64,000 nucleotides of DNA from Vagococcus sp. CY52-2 (GTDB lineage: Bacteria; Bacillota; Bacilli; Lactobacillales; Vagococcaceae), in contig NZ_CP093384.1 of NCBI RefSeq assembly GCF_022655055.1, forward strand, positions 1 to 64,000, written 5' to 3'. Shown in pieces: positions 46,904 to 56,177 of this stretch. A model generated the notes under the pieces. The model saw only the letters and a program-made list of their open reading frames with translations, had not been told where the DNA came from and did not search any database. The position numbers and the translations under genes are program-made. The stretch's first letter is position 1. Every line of letters starts with the position of its first letter.

Positions 46904-47858
46904 TTTTTTTTCCTCCATGTCTAACATTATAGATTCCTTGATAGGTTTGTCTTTTTTCCAATTCTTTATCAATCCCATTTAAGACTTCCCATTTTTTAAG
47001 ACTCCACATTGGTCCAATAATCGCTTCTCTTGGAGCGTCTCCGGTTAAACGATGAATAATAATTTCAGGTGGGATGATTTCTAGTTGGTCACAGGTTAAT
47101 GTGGTGTATTCTTCTTGTGTTAATAGTTTCAGGCGCCCTGAAAGATAATCTTTCTCCATCTTTGTATTTGACATCAAATGAAGAAGATGTAGCTTAATTC
47201 CTTGAATATCTGAATCTAAAACAGTTCGCTTGACGTTTTCCATCATCATGTCATATGTTTCACCTGGTAACCCATTGATTAGATGAGTGCAGACATTAAT
47301 ACCATGTTTACGAAGTTTTTCAACACCATCTAAGTAGGTTTTGTAATCATGTGCTCGGTTGATACATTGACTTGTTTCTTCAAAGGTTGTCTGTAAACCA
47401 AGTTCTACCCATAAATATAATCGTTTATTTAATTCGGCTAAATAGTCTACTACATCATCAGGTAAACAATCAGGACGAGTCCCAATAGATAAACCAACGA
47501 CCCCATCTTCATTGATCACTTGTTCAAAGCGATGTTTTAAGATATCAAGAGAAGCATGAGTATTGGTAAAGTTTTGAAAATACACGATATATTGTGTAGT
47601 ATTAGGCCATTTATGATGCATTTGGTCGACTTCTTTACGAAATTGTACAGGTAAAGGATCACTTGGTGCGATAATCATATCACCAGAACCTGATACACTA
47701 CAAAAGGTACAGCCGCCTCGAGCGACTGTACCATCTCTGTTTGGGCAATCAAAGCCACCATCAATTGGAACTTTAAAGACTTTTTCATTAAATACTTCTC
47801 TAAGAGCAGTATTCCAAGTGTAATAACGTTTTGAGTCTCCTTTTTTATATGTAAACAC
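46896..47858 (-). CDS. ytqA: Radical SAM protein, YtqA/YhcC family
   Basis: A radical SAM enzyme whose partner methyltransferase is encoded next to it, which suggests a joint RNA-modification role. The 320-aa protein has the cluster-binding Cys motif DCPNRDGTVARGGCTFCSVS near residues 37-56 (CX9CX2C), which is the spacing of this family. The GTG start at 47858 lies 2 bases after the PAP2 stop. The four minus-strand genes from PAP2 to ytqB are tightly packed and may be one transcript. Confidence 0.87.
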   Translation of the reverse strand: MFTYKKGDSKRYYTWNTALREVFNEKVFKVPIDGGFDCPNRDGTVARGGCTFCSVSGSGDMIIAPSDPLPVQFRKEVDQMHHKWPNTTQYIVYFQNFTNTHASLDILKHRFEQVINEDGVVGLSIGTRPDCLPDDVVDYLAELNKRLYLWVELGLQTTFEETSQCINRAHDYKTYLDGVEKLRKHGINVCTHLINGLPGETYDMMMENVKRTVLDSDIQGIKLHLLHLMSNTKMEKDYLSGRLKLLTQEEYTTLTCDQLEIIPPEIIIHRLTGDAPREAIIGPMWSLKKWEVLNGIDKELEKRQTYQGIYNVRHGGKKNA

Positions 47859-47860
47859 GT

Positions 47861-48517
47861 TTATCGTTTCCCTTCAAATCGTTGGATAAAATCATATTTT
47901 TTAAAGTATGGGTAACTAAAGGTTAACCAACAGCCACCTAATAAGAATCCACCTAAAATATCAGTTGGGTAATGAACACCTAAGTAAACTCGACTTATTC
48001 CAATGAGTAAAATAACAACTCCTAGTGTCATTTGAATCAATAGCCTCATCGCTTTATTATTGATGTATTTATAGGCTAAAAAGATAAGTGTTCCGTAAAA
48101 TAGCATGCTTCCCATAGCATGTCCACTTGGAAAACTGGAGTGCTTTGCAGCTACTAAATGCTCGACAGCTGGACGTGGGCGATTGAATAGATATTTTAAA
48201 CTAATATTTCCAATACCTGAAATAAGAACAGTATTTACGGCTAACCAGTAACTAGCAATTTTATCTTTTACTTTAAAATATAAGATTGAAAAGCTAATAA
48301 TAAATAACAAAGCAATCGTTACGGTGTTACCAAATTTGGTAAAATATTTAAAGACAATCGTTTTCTCAGGTGTAATGGAGCCGCGAATTAATTGTTGGAC
48401 AGGGTGGTCAATCCCATATAAGACGGATTCATTTGATACGACAAAATAAGCAAGAACAGCAAAGAGTAGTAAGCAAATACTTGCCGCGTAGGACCAATAT
48501 AATTTCGATGTTTTCAT
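47861..48517 (-). CDS. PAP2 family membrane phosphatase
   Basis: A membrane lipid phosphatase that may act on undecaprenyl, phosphatidylglycerol or other lipid phosphates outside the membrane. The 218-aa protein has about six helices and the three PAP2 motifs: KYLFNRPRP near 110, PSGHAMGS near 131, and SRVYLGVHYPTDILGG near 178. TAGGAGG precedes the ATG. Substrate cannot be assigned. It leads a compact group with ytqA and ytqB. Confidence 0.88.
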   Translation of the reverse strand: MKTSKLYWSYAASICLLLFAVLAYFVVSNESVLYGIDHPVQQLIRGSITPEKTIVFKYFTKFGNTVTIALLFIISFSILYFKVKDKIASYWLAVNTVLISGIGNISLKYLFNRPRPAVEHLVAAKHSSFPSGHAMGSMLFYGTLIFLAYKYINNKAMRLLIQMTLGVVILLIGISRVYLGVHYPTDILGGFLLGGCWLTFSYPYFKKYDFIQRFEGKR

Positions 48518-48532
48518 AAAATACCTCCTAAA

Positions 48533-48572
48533 ATAAAAAACAGACTTTATTAATGAAATAACAAAGCCTGTT
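48533..48572 (-). terminator. Terminator after the DUF4097 gene
   Basis: On the minus strand AACAGGCTTTGTTA pairs with TAATAAAGTCTGTT through two G-T pairs, then TTTTTTATTTT. Confidence 0.75.
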
Positions 48573-48586
48573 AATTATACCATGGT

Positions 48587-49642
48587 TTAGTCGTAACCAT
48601 AATGTGTATCTTCACTATCTAGCTCATCTACGTCAATTTCTCCATTTTTAGTAGAGGCTTGAAGACTTATTTTTCCTTTATTTGTTTTATATTTTCTATC
48701 AGAAGATAAATTTTTATTAAAAATTGAAATATCTCCCAGAGTGGCTTCGAATTCTATCCGATTGTTTTGAATGGAAGATTTATCTGTTTCAATTTTAATA
48801 TCTCCATTGCTAGAAGTGAGCGTTGTATCAAAATCAATGGCATTATCGTGAAATAGAATATCACCATGGTTTGTTGTGATGTTAGTTTTACCAGTTGTAT
48901 GGTTGATTGATACATCACCATCTTTAGATGAGATGTCCATGTCTCCTTTTGTATTTCCTGTGAAGATATCCCCCATTTCAGTTGATAGTACCATATGTTT
49001 TGCCGTTGTATTAATCACGTTAATATCATATTGTTTAGATGTAGCTGTTAGTGTATCTAAGATTTTAGAGTCTTGGATTGTAAAATCAACGTCATTTTTT
49101 ATTTGTGAGATGTCATTTGAGCGAATATTTTGTACAAAGATACTTCCATTTGAAATATCAAAATTTATTTTATCTACAGAGAGATCAGACATAGACACAT
49201 TTATATTTTTTCCATTTATATTGATAGATTCATAATGTTGTGGAATTCGTAAGTAGACGGTATCATCTGTATAATTATTAAAATTAATAATTGAAAATGG
49301 ATAACGTTTTTCACTACTTACTGTTGGATTATTAATGGTTAAAGCGGAGAGGTCTTTTTCTTCGGTAAACGTGCAATCAACTTGTTTTTTTTTGTCTAAT
49401 TTAAAATCAACTCCTTGTTTATTCATGTAGATGTTATTATCATCTGATTTTGTGATAGTGACGAATGTAGGTGAGTTGAAATTAATATTTAGCGTTTTAT
49501 TCTCCTTCGTTGGAATTTTTTTATTAATAGCATTCTGGTCGCGTTCGTTGATAAGTTGTCTTTGTGTAAAAGCTGTTCCTGCACCTCCTATGATAATAAA
49601 GAGGATGGCAATAATGATGGCGAAAAAAGTTCGCTTTTTCAT
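48587..49642 (-). CDS. DUF4097 (LiaX/YvlB-like) envelope protein
   Basis: A predicted extracytoplasmic protein with one N-terminal membrane segment (FFAIIIAILFIIIGGAGTA, about 5-23) and a long repeat-rich beta region of the DUF4097 type: repeated GDISI/GDVSI/GDIKIET-like strands from about residue 130 to the end. In enterococci a DUF4097 protein (LiaX) takes part in the cell-envelope stress response. GGAGGA fixes the ATG at 49642, overlapping the DUF1700 stop by 4 bases (ATGA). The exact role is not known. Confidence 0.75.
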   Translation of the reverse strand: MKKRTFFAIIIAILFIIIGGAGTAFTQRQLINERDQNAINKKIPTKENKTLNINFNSPTFVTITKSDDNNIYMNKQGVDFKLDKKKQVDCTFTEEKDLSALTINNPTVSSEKRYPFSIINFNNYTDDTVYLRIPQHYESININGKNINVSMSDLSVDKINFDISNGSIFVQNIRSNDISQIKNDVDFTIQDSKILDTLTATSKQYDINVINTTAKHMVLSTEMGDIFTGNTKGDMDISSKDGDVSINHTTGKTNITTNHGDILFHDNAIDFDTTLTSSNGDIKIETDKSSIQNNRIEFEATLGDISIFNKNLSSDRKYKTNKGKISLQASTKNGEIDVDELDSEDTHYGYD

Positions 49643-50265
49643 GAGTATGTTCCTCCTTTTAAGATAGACCAACACCATTTATGGTAAATCAAGAATAGCT
49701 TAACAGCCCCTTTAGTAATTGGTTTCATAATAATAAAGCCTAGGAGTCCAATTCCAAATAAAATCAATGTAATGAAAAATTGGAGCCAAGCATAGGTAGT
49801 CACCGCAGTTCCTAATAAGAATAGACTAGCAAGAGGACTACCTATAAAACTAACAATTACAATCCATCCGCTGACTAACAATATAGTAATTAATAAGATA
49901 ATCCAAAACATAAAAAATAAATTTAATATACCTAAACCAAGTAATTGAAAAAGGCGTGTAGCTTTAGAATCAGATTGGGTATATTGATTAGATGTGTGAA
50001 ACGGATAAGGTATATCGTGTGTGATTTCGACCCAATCATCATTATAAGTTGGCTGATTATTAAAGGATAAACCTAACTCTTCTAGAACTGACTGAGCAAT
50101 ATGTTTTGGTGATGGAAGTATTTGTGTGATTTCATATTCGGATAACCCTTGAGCAGTTTTTGCATCAAATATGCGTTCATAAGTATTAATAATGGTTTGT
50201 TGTTCTTCTTTAGATAATTGATTTAAATAGAGCTTTAACTCTATAAAAAAATGCTCTTTATTCAT
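49639..50265 (-). CDS. DUF1700 (HAAS-domain) membrane protein
   Basis: The 208-aa protein starts with the cytoplasmic HAAS-like helical domain (FFIELKLYLNQLSKEEQQTI and YERIFDA) and then has four hydrophobic segments (LGLGILNLFFMFWIILLI, LVSGWIVIVSFI and two more). Such proteins usually stand between a PadR regulator and a DUF4097 protein. Here the DUF4097 partner follows with a 4-base overlap, but no PadR gene precedes it. The start has AAGGAGATA. Its own promoter lies at 50283-50310. Confidence 0.78.
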   Translation of the reverse strand: MNKEHFFIELKLYLNQLSKEEQQTIINTYERIFDAKTAQGLSEYEITQILPSPKHIAQSVLEELGLSFNNQPTYNDDWVEITHDIPYPFHTSNQYTQSDSKATRLFQLLGLGILNLFFMFWIILLITILLVSGWIVIVSFIGSPLASLFLLGTAVTTYAWLQFFITLILFGIGLLGFIIMKPITKGAVKLFLIYHKWCWSILKGGTYS

Positions 50266-50282
50266 ACGTATCTCCTTCTTTA

Positions 50283-50310
50283 ATTATAACTAAATTCAAT
50301 ATACCGTCAA
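50283..50310 (-). promoter_or_regulatory. Promoter of the DUF1700-DUF4097 operon
   Basis: On the minus strand TTGACG (50310-50305), 16 bp and TATAAT (50288-50283), directly before the ribosome site. Confidence 0.8.
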
Positions 50311-50585
50311 ACCCTATCTATAACAAGATGGAGAGATAAAAATCGGCCTAAAGTATGAGTGTCTGTTATAAGGCTTTATAAAAACACGCTAAGTTATATT
50401 AAAAATATTACGTTAAAAAAATTAGTGACTTTTCTTGCTAATAATTTTTTTTGATGATTTAATAGTAGTGATAGATAAATTGTATTAACAAATAATTAAT
50501 ACACGTTTAATGTGCTTTTCCTGTATAAAATAATAAATTAGTGTTTTTAGAACAATTAAATAAAAAATAGGAGAAAAAATCTAGA
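50311..50585. other. Divergent gap before the autolysin gene
   Basis: AT-rich, without an ORF. TATAAA/TAAAAT at 50524-50531 is a likely -10 for the plus-strand autolysin gene but has a poor -35. AATAGGAG at 50567-50574 is its ribosome site. No operator recognised. Confidence 0.4.
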
Positions 50586-53363
50586 ATGAAAAAAAATAAA
50601 TTACTTGTAAACCAGCCAATGATTCGTCACGCATCGCTATTTGGAACAGTCTTGTTAACCTCTACAACCATTTTGCCAGGTATCACGGCTCTTGCTTCAG
50701 AAAATGTAAATCATGATACATCCACCACGCAAGATGAGTTGTCTAGTAAGAATGAACTAGATGAGGCATCGTCATGGACAGTATCATCTCTAAATGGAAA
50801 CAATGAGTGGACAGAAAATGCCTCGCCACTTGATTTAACACTCACTTTAGAATCTCATCAGCCAGAACAACTGGACACTTTTGTTCAAGTGTCAGCTAAT
50901 ACTATTATAAATATGACGAATGCTGATGTAGCTATTAAAGATGAAACCGGAAGAATTATTGGTCATTATGAAGTAAATCATGATATGAATCAATTACATT
51001 TAATTTTTACAGAAAAACAGTTTACTAAGGCCATCATCTCTATCTCTGTAGATTTTAAAAAAGCTGATTTATCAGATCAGACAGTGGCCATGTCTATTGG
51101 GAAAAGCGTAATGACAAAGTCTATTAAAGTCATCGCTAATTCCAAAAAAGAGGAAGTACCAGTCGAAAGTGTGACTGATGTAAGTGATAATTTATCAGAT
51201 AAATTGGAAGATAGCTCTTTAAGCAAAGACTCACAAAATCAGCTTGAGACTAATCAGTCAATTGAACATGCACAGGGTACTGATTCTGCTCAAACAGATT
51301 CGTCCGATACAAAAGAATCAACTCAAGTCATAAAAAAAGGCGAAGTAAAAGATGAAGCAAAAGATGAAGCAAAAGATGAAGCAAAAGATGAAGCAAAAGA
51401 TGAAGCAAAAGATGAAGCAAAAGATGAAGCAAAAGATGAAGTAGAAGATGAAGCAAAAGATGAAGCAAAAGATGAAGCAAAAGATGAAGTAGAAGATGAA
51501 GCAAAAGATGAAGTAAAAGATGAAGTAAAAGATGAAGTAAAATACGAAGCAAAAGACGAGCCAAAAGAAGTAGTGAAAGCCGCAAACTTTGTTATGCCAA
51601 CTCCAAAAGTGGCGACTTTAAGGGCAGCAACACCGCAAGCAGCCTTTATTGATAGTATCGCATCTCACGCTCAAAGCGTCGCAGCCGCAAACGATTTATA
51701 TGCCTCTGTAATGATTGCTCAGGCTATTTTAGAAAGTGGTTATGGATCAAGTACACTATCATTGCCACCAAATCATAACTTATTTGGAATTAAAGGCACT
51801 TACAATGGTCAATCTGTTACAATGGCAACTCAAGAATTTTATGGTGGACAGTATGTCACTATTAATGATGCGTTTAGAAAATATCCCTCTTATCGCGAAT
51901 CTCTAGAAGATAATGCAAGAGTATTAAAAACAACATCGTTCTCTCCAGGAGTATATTTTTACGCTGGAGCTTGGAAATCGAATACGCGTTCTTATGTAGA
52001 TGCGACGAAATGGTTAACCGGTAAATATGCAACTGATCCTATGTATAATACTAAATTAAATAATTTAATTGTGACATATAATTTAACGCAGTATGATGAC
52101 GCAAATTATAGTGGTCCTGTGACAACGCCAACTGTGACAGCACCTGGTTCTTCACCTGGAAATAATGGATCAGGTTCTTCAACGGGTAATTCAGGAACCT
52201 ATACGGTCAAAAGTGGGGATACACTTTATAGAATCGCGTTAAATCATGGTATGACAGTTCAAGAGCTTAAAAGATTAAATGGGTTAACAAGTGATATGAT
52301 TCGTGTTGGCCAACAATTGACAGTTAGTGGAAGTCAATCAAATACATCAAGTAATTCTAATAAACCAAGTACGGGTTCTAATAATCAATCTAAACCAAAT
52401 ACTTCTAATAGTGGTAGTAGTAATTCGTCATCTAAGTATACGGTTAAGAGCGGGGATACACTTTATAGAATCGCGCTAAATCATGGTATGACAGTTCAAG
52501 AGCTTAAAAGATTAAATGGGTTAACAAGTGATATGATTCATATTGGGCAACAATTGACAGTTAGTGGAAGTCAATCAAACATCTCAAATAGTTCCAATAA
52601 ACCAAGTACGGGTTCTAATAACCAGTCTAAACCAAATACTTCTAACGGTGGTAGTGGCAATTCGTCATCTAAGTATACGGTTAAGAGTGGGGATACATTG
52701 TATGGTCTTGGATTAAAATATGGGCTAAGTGTACAAGAAATTAAATCACTAAATAATTTAACGAGTGATACAATTTATGTTGGTCAATCTTTAAAAATAA
52801 CGAAACAGACTCAGACTGTGACGTCATCAAATTCGTCAACAAATACGACACAGCAATCTGTTACTCAAGCAACCCACACAGTTAAAAGTGGAGATACATT
52901 GTATGGGATTGGTTTGAGATACAATGTATCAATCAATGATATTAAAAAATGGAATAATTTGACGAGTGATTTAATCTACATTGGTCAAACTCTAAAAATT
53001 GGTCAAGGAACTAAAAAAAATGCATCAACATCTATAACAACATCAACAAATAATAATGTATCAAATTATCAAGTCAAAAGTGGCGACACACTTTACCGAA
53101 TAGCTTTAAACAATAAAACAACTGTTCAAGCGTTGAAGCAGGCAAATAATTTAACGAGTGATTTCATTTATGTTGGTCAAGTTTTAACGTTACCAAGAAT
53201 GACAAGTGTTGTAACATCAAAAAACATACGACATACTGTGATGCCAGGTGAATCACTATGGCTGTTATCACAAAAATATAATGTGAGCGTGTCTCAAATT
53301 AAAGATTGGAATAACTTATCAACGAACATTATTTACGCAAATCAAATCTTACGAGTAAGCTAG
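50586..53363 (+). CDS. AtlA-like N-acetylglucosaminidase autolysin with six LysM modules
   Basis: A secreted peptidoglycan hydrolase for daughter-cell separation. The 925-aa protein has a signal peptide (about 1-38, ending near ITALAS), a unique N-terminal region, a highly charged DEAK repeat tract (about 256-327), a GH73 glucosaminidase domain (about 356-500; catalytic Glu383 in AILESGYG), and six LysM modules (VKSGDTLY copies from 539 to the end) joined by Ser/Asn-rich linkers. This order matches Enterococcus AtlA (spacer, glucosaminidase, six LysM). LysM 1 and 2 are almost identical, which points to recent duplication; LysM 6 (VMPGESLW) is most diverged. Confidence 0.9.
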   Translation: MKKNKLLVNQPMIRHASLFGTVLLTSTTILPGITALASENVNHDTSTTQDELSSKNELDEASSWTVSSLNGNNEWTENASPLDLTLTLESHQPEQLDTFVQVSANTIINMTNADVAIKDETGRIIGHYEVNHDMNQLHLIFTEKQFTKAIISISVDFKKADLSDQTVAMSIGKSVMTKSIKVIANSKKEEVPVESVTDVSDNLSDKLEDSSLSKDSQNQLETNQSIEHAQGTDSAQTDSSDTKESTQVIKKGEVKDEAKDEAKDEAKDEAKDEAKDEAKDEAKDEVEDEAKDEAKDEAKDEVEDEAKDEVKDEVKDEVKYEAKDEPKEVVKAANFVMPTPKVATLRAATPQAAFIDSIASHAQSVAAANDLYASVMIAQAILESGYGSSTLSLPPNHNLFGIKGTYNGQSVTMATQEFYGGQYVTINDAFRKYPSYRESLEDNARVLKTTSFSPGVYFYAGAWKSNTRSYVDATKWLTGKYATDPMYNTKLNNLIVTYNLTQYDDANYSGPVTTPTVTAPGSSPGNNGSGSSTGNSGTYTVKSGDTLYRIALNHGMTVQELKRLNGLTSDMIRVGQQLTVSGSQSNTSSNSNKPSTGSNNQSKPNTSNSGSSNSSSKYTVKSGDTLYRIALNHGMTVQELKRLNGLTSDMIHIGQQLTVSGSQSNISNSSNKPSTGSNNQSKPNTSNGGSGNSSSKYTVKSGDTLYGLGLKYGLSVQEIKSLNNLTSDTIYVGQSLKITKQTQTVTSSNSSTNTTQQSVTQATHTVKSGDTLYGIGLRYNVSINDIKKWNNLTSDLIYIGQTLKIGQGTKKNASTSITTSTNNNVSNYQVKSGDTLYRIALNNKTTVQALKQANNLTSDFIYVGQVLTLPRMTSVVTSKNIRHTVMPGESLWLLSQKYNVSVSQIKDWNNLSTNIIYANQILRVS
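51351..51566 (+). repeat. 12-bp in-frame minisatellite (DEAK/DEVK repeats)
   Basis: Eighteen units of 12 bp with consensus GATGAAGCAAAA: seven DEAK, one DEVE, three DEAK, one DEVE, one DEAK, three DEVK, then YEAK and DEPK. A 48-bp higher-order unit (three DEAK plus DEVE) occurs twice in a row at 51399-51446 and 51447-51494. All variants keep frame. The long Leu/His-rich ORF on the opposite strand is an artefact of the repeat. Confidence 0.95.
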
Positions 53364-53392
53364 TTGTCAAAGTAACATTCATTTGATATGAT
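53364..53392 (+). promoter_or_regulatory. Promoter of leuS
   Basis: TTGTCA (53364-53369), 17 bp and TATGAT (53387-53392), immediately after the autolysin stop codon. Confidence 0.8.
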
Positions 53393-53423
53393 TAACGTAA
53401 TAATATAAAAACAAGTAGGTAAG

Positions 53424-53641
53424 AAGTAGTAAAATAGAAAGTTTTTAAGAGAGTATGTGGTTGGTGGAAACATGCAAATGGACTATTTGAACTTGTCTTA
53501 AGAAAGAGTTACTTGTCGGAAAATCTATTTTCGTTAACATGGATTAGAGGTGTTCTAGTATAGCTAGGCACAAATTTAGGTGGTACCACGTCAGTCAACG
53601 TCCTATAAAAACACGAGAGTGTTTTTATAGGACGTTTTTTT
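53424..53641 (+). promoter_or_regulatory. T-box leader of leuS
   Basis: The T-box core TTAGGTGGTACCACG lies at 53576-53590. The terminator ACGTCCTATAAAAACAC/GTGTTTTTATAGGACGT (53598-53635) with a T run follows. Upstream, AGAGAGTATG and GGTTGGTGGAAAC belong to stem I, and GAA-CTT (53489-53494) gives CUU, a leucine codon, as the likely specifier. Uncharged tRNA-Leu would therefore turn on leuS. Confidence 0.92.
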
Positions 53642-53666
53642 ACATAAAATTTTAGGAGGAAAATTC

Positions 53667-56081
53667 ATGGCATATAATCATCTACAAATCGAAGAGAAAT
53701 GGCGTAACTATTGGAAAAAAAATCAGATATTTAAAACAGGTGAAGAAACAGATAAACCAAATTTTTATGCACTAGATATGTTTCCTTACCCTTCAGGACA
53801 GGGGTTACATGTAGGGCATCCAAAAGGGTATACCTCAACAGATGTATTATCTCGCATGAAACGAGCGCAAGGATTTAACGTGCTACATCCAATGGGGTGG
53901 GATGCGTTTGGGTTACCTGCTGAACAATATGCTTTGGACACAGGAAATGACCCAGCTGAATTTACTGAAAAAAATATTCAAACCTTTAAACGTCAATTTG
54001 ATGCATTAGGCTTTAGTTTTGATTGGAATCGTGAAATTAATACCACAGACCCTTCATACTACAAATGGACGCAATGGATTTTTACTAAAATGTTTGAAAA
54101 AGGGCTAGCCTATGAAGCGGAAGTACCGGTTAACTGGTGTCCAGCTTTAGGAACCGTATTGGCTAATGAAGAAGTCATTGATGGAAAATCAGAGCGTGGC
54201 GATCATCCTGTATATCGTGTTCCAATGAAACAATGGATGTTACGTATTACGGCTTATGCGGATCGTTTAATTGATGATTTAGAGTTGATTGATTGGCCAG
54301 AGAGTATTAAAGAGATGCAACGTCATTGGATTGGTCGTTCTGAAGGAGCGAATGTTAATTTTGACATTAAAGGAACAGACAAACAATTCACAGTATTTAC
54401 AACGCGTCCTGATACATTATTTGGTGCAACTTATGCTGTTATGGCACCTGAGCTTCCACTGGTTCAAGAAATTGTGACACCAGAACAAAAAGATGCAGTG
54501 GATGCTTATATCAAAGAAACTGAAAAGAAAACAGATTTAGATCGTACTGAGTTATCAAAAGAAAAAACAGGTGTCTTTACTGGGGCTTATGCAGTAAACC
54601 CAGTGAATGGTAAAGAAATCCCTATTTGGATTGCAGATTATGTGCTATCAACTTATGGAACAGGGGCGATCATGGCCGTTCCAGCTCATGACGAACGTGA
54701 TTATGAATTTGCGAAAACATTTGATTTAGACATTGTTCCTGTTGTAGCTGGTGGAGATGTGTCAAGTGAAGCCTACACAGGAGATGGCGACCATATTAAT
54801 TCAGACTTCTTAGATGGTATGAATAAAGAAGATGGTATTGAAACAATGATTAAGTGGTTGGAAAAAGAAGGCATCGGTGAACAAAAAACAAGTTATCGTT
54901 TGCGTGACTGGTTATTCTCTCGCCAACGTTATTGGGGTGAACCTATTCCAATTATTCATTGGGAAGATGGTACGATGACAGCTGTTCCTGAAGAGGAGTT
55001 GCCATTAGTATTGCCGAAATCAAATGATATTAAACCTAGTGGAACAGGTGAATCGCCATTAGCTAATATGACGGAGTGGATTAATGTTGTAGATGAAAAA
55101 ACTGGCATGAAAGGTCGCCGTGAAACGAATACTATGCCACAATGGGCAGGTAGCTCATGGTACTACTTGCGTTTTATTGACCCACATAATGACGAACAAC
55201 TAGCAGATCCAGAAAAACTAAAAGAATGGATGCCTGTTGACGTTTATTTAGGTGGAGCAGAACATGCAGTACTTCATTTACTATATGCTCGTTTCTGGCA
55301 TAAATTCTTATATGATATTGGAGTAGTGGAAACAAAAGAACCATTCCAAACATTATATAATCAAGGCATGATTTTAGGTGAAAACAATGAAAAAATGTCG
55401 AAATCAAAAGGAAATGTGGTTAACCCTGATGATATCGTAGAGCAATATGGTGCAGATACCTTGCGTTTATACGAAATGTTTATGGGACCACTTGATGGCT
55501 CAATTGCATGGAGCGAAAAAGGGTTAGAAGGAAGCCGTAAATTCTTAGACCGTGTATGGCGTTTGTTTATCGACGAAAACTTTGTCTTACGCGATCGTAT
55601 CACGAAACATAATGACGAAGCATTGACAAAAGTGTATCATCAAACAGTGAAAAAAGTGACAGAAGATTATACGAACCTACATTTTAATACAGCGATTTCT
55701 CAATTAATGACATTTGTAAATGAAGCTTATAAAGCAGAAGCACTACCTGTTGAGTATATGAATGGTTTCTTACAATTATTAGCGCCTGTTGCCCCATTCC
55801 TCTCAGAAGAATTATGGGAAAGAATGGGAAATGAAGGATCTATCAGTTATGTCGCTTGGCCAACTTATGATGAATCAGCCTTAGTTGAAGACACAATTGA
55901 AGTAATTTTCCAAGTGAATGGAAAAGTTCGTGGGAAAGAAGTAGTTGCTCGTGATCTATCCAAAGAGGAGTTAGAAACGATCGCTATGGAAAATAATGCG
56001 GTGAAAGGTCAACTTGATGGAAAAACGATTCGTAAAGTGATTGTTGTACCAAATAAATTAGTTAATATTGTGGCTAATTAA
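53667..56081 (+). CDS. leuS: Leucyl-tRNA synthetase
   Basis: LeuS charges tRNA-Leu. The 804-aa class I enzyme has the HIGH-type sequence [15 protein letters not shown] near 41-55, the KMSKS motif EKMSKSKGN near 575, the editing (CP1) domain between them with [12 protein letters not shown] near 247, and the C-terminal anticodon-binding region. GGAGGAAAA precedes the ATG. Expression is governed by the T-box leader directly upstream. Confidence 0.97.
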   Translation: MAYNHLQIEEKWRNYWKKNQIFKTGEETDKPNFYALDMFPYPSGQGLHVGHPKGYTSTDVLSRMKRAQGFNVLHPMGWDAFGLPAEQYALDTGNDPAEFTEKNIQTFKRQFDALGFSFDWNREINTTDPSYYKWTQWIFTKMFEKGLAYEAEVPVNWCPALGTVLANEEVIDGKSERGDHPVYRVPMKQWMLRITAYADRLIDDLELIDWPESIKEMQRHWIGRSEGANVNFDIKGTDKQFTVFTTRPDTLFGATYAVMAPELPLVQEIVTPEQKDAVDAYIKETEKKTDLDRTELSKEKTGVFTGAYAVNPVNGKEIPIWIADYVLSTYGTGAIMAVPAHDERDYEFAKTFDLDIVPVVAGGDVSSEAYTGDGDHINSDFLDGMNKEDGIETMIKWLEKEGIGEQKTSYRLRDWLFSRQRYWGEPIPIIHWEDGTMTAVPEEELPLVLPKSNDIKPSGTGESPLANMTEWINVVDEKTGMKGRRETNTMPQWAGSSWYYLRFIDPHNDEQLADPEKLKEWMPVDVYLGGAEHAVLHLLYARFWHKFLYDIGVVETKEPFQTLYNQGMILGENNEKMSKSKGNVVNPDDIVEQYGADTLRLYEMFMGPLDGSIAWSEKGLEGSRKFLDRVWRLFIDENFVLRDRITKHNDEALTKVYHQTVKKVTEDYTNLHFNTAISQLMTFVNEAYKAEALPVEYMNGFLQLLAPVAPFLSEELWERMGNEGSISYVAWPTYDESALVEDTIEVIFQVNGKVRGKEVVARDLSKEELETIAMENNAVKGQLDGKTIRKVIVVPNKLVNIVAN

Positions 56082-56114
56082 AGTTAAGAATACGTTTAAA
56101 TCCATTAAAAGTGT

Positions 56115-56143
56115 TTGCATAAACGTACAATTGTCGATACAAT
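56115..56143 (+). promoter_or_regulatory. Promoter of the flippase gene
   Basis: TTGCAT (56115-56120), 17 bp and TACAAT (56138-56143). A TATAAT at 56152-56157 with TTGTCG upstream is a weaker alternative. Confidence 0.6.
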
Positions 56144-56177
56144 TAGAGCAGTATAATGAAGAAAGTTGGTTAGAATC

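Noticed and set aside
51328-51585. Minus-strand Leu/His-rich ORF
   Set aside because: It is the complement of the 12-bp repeat in the autolysin gene and has no ribosome site.
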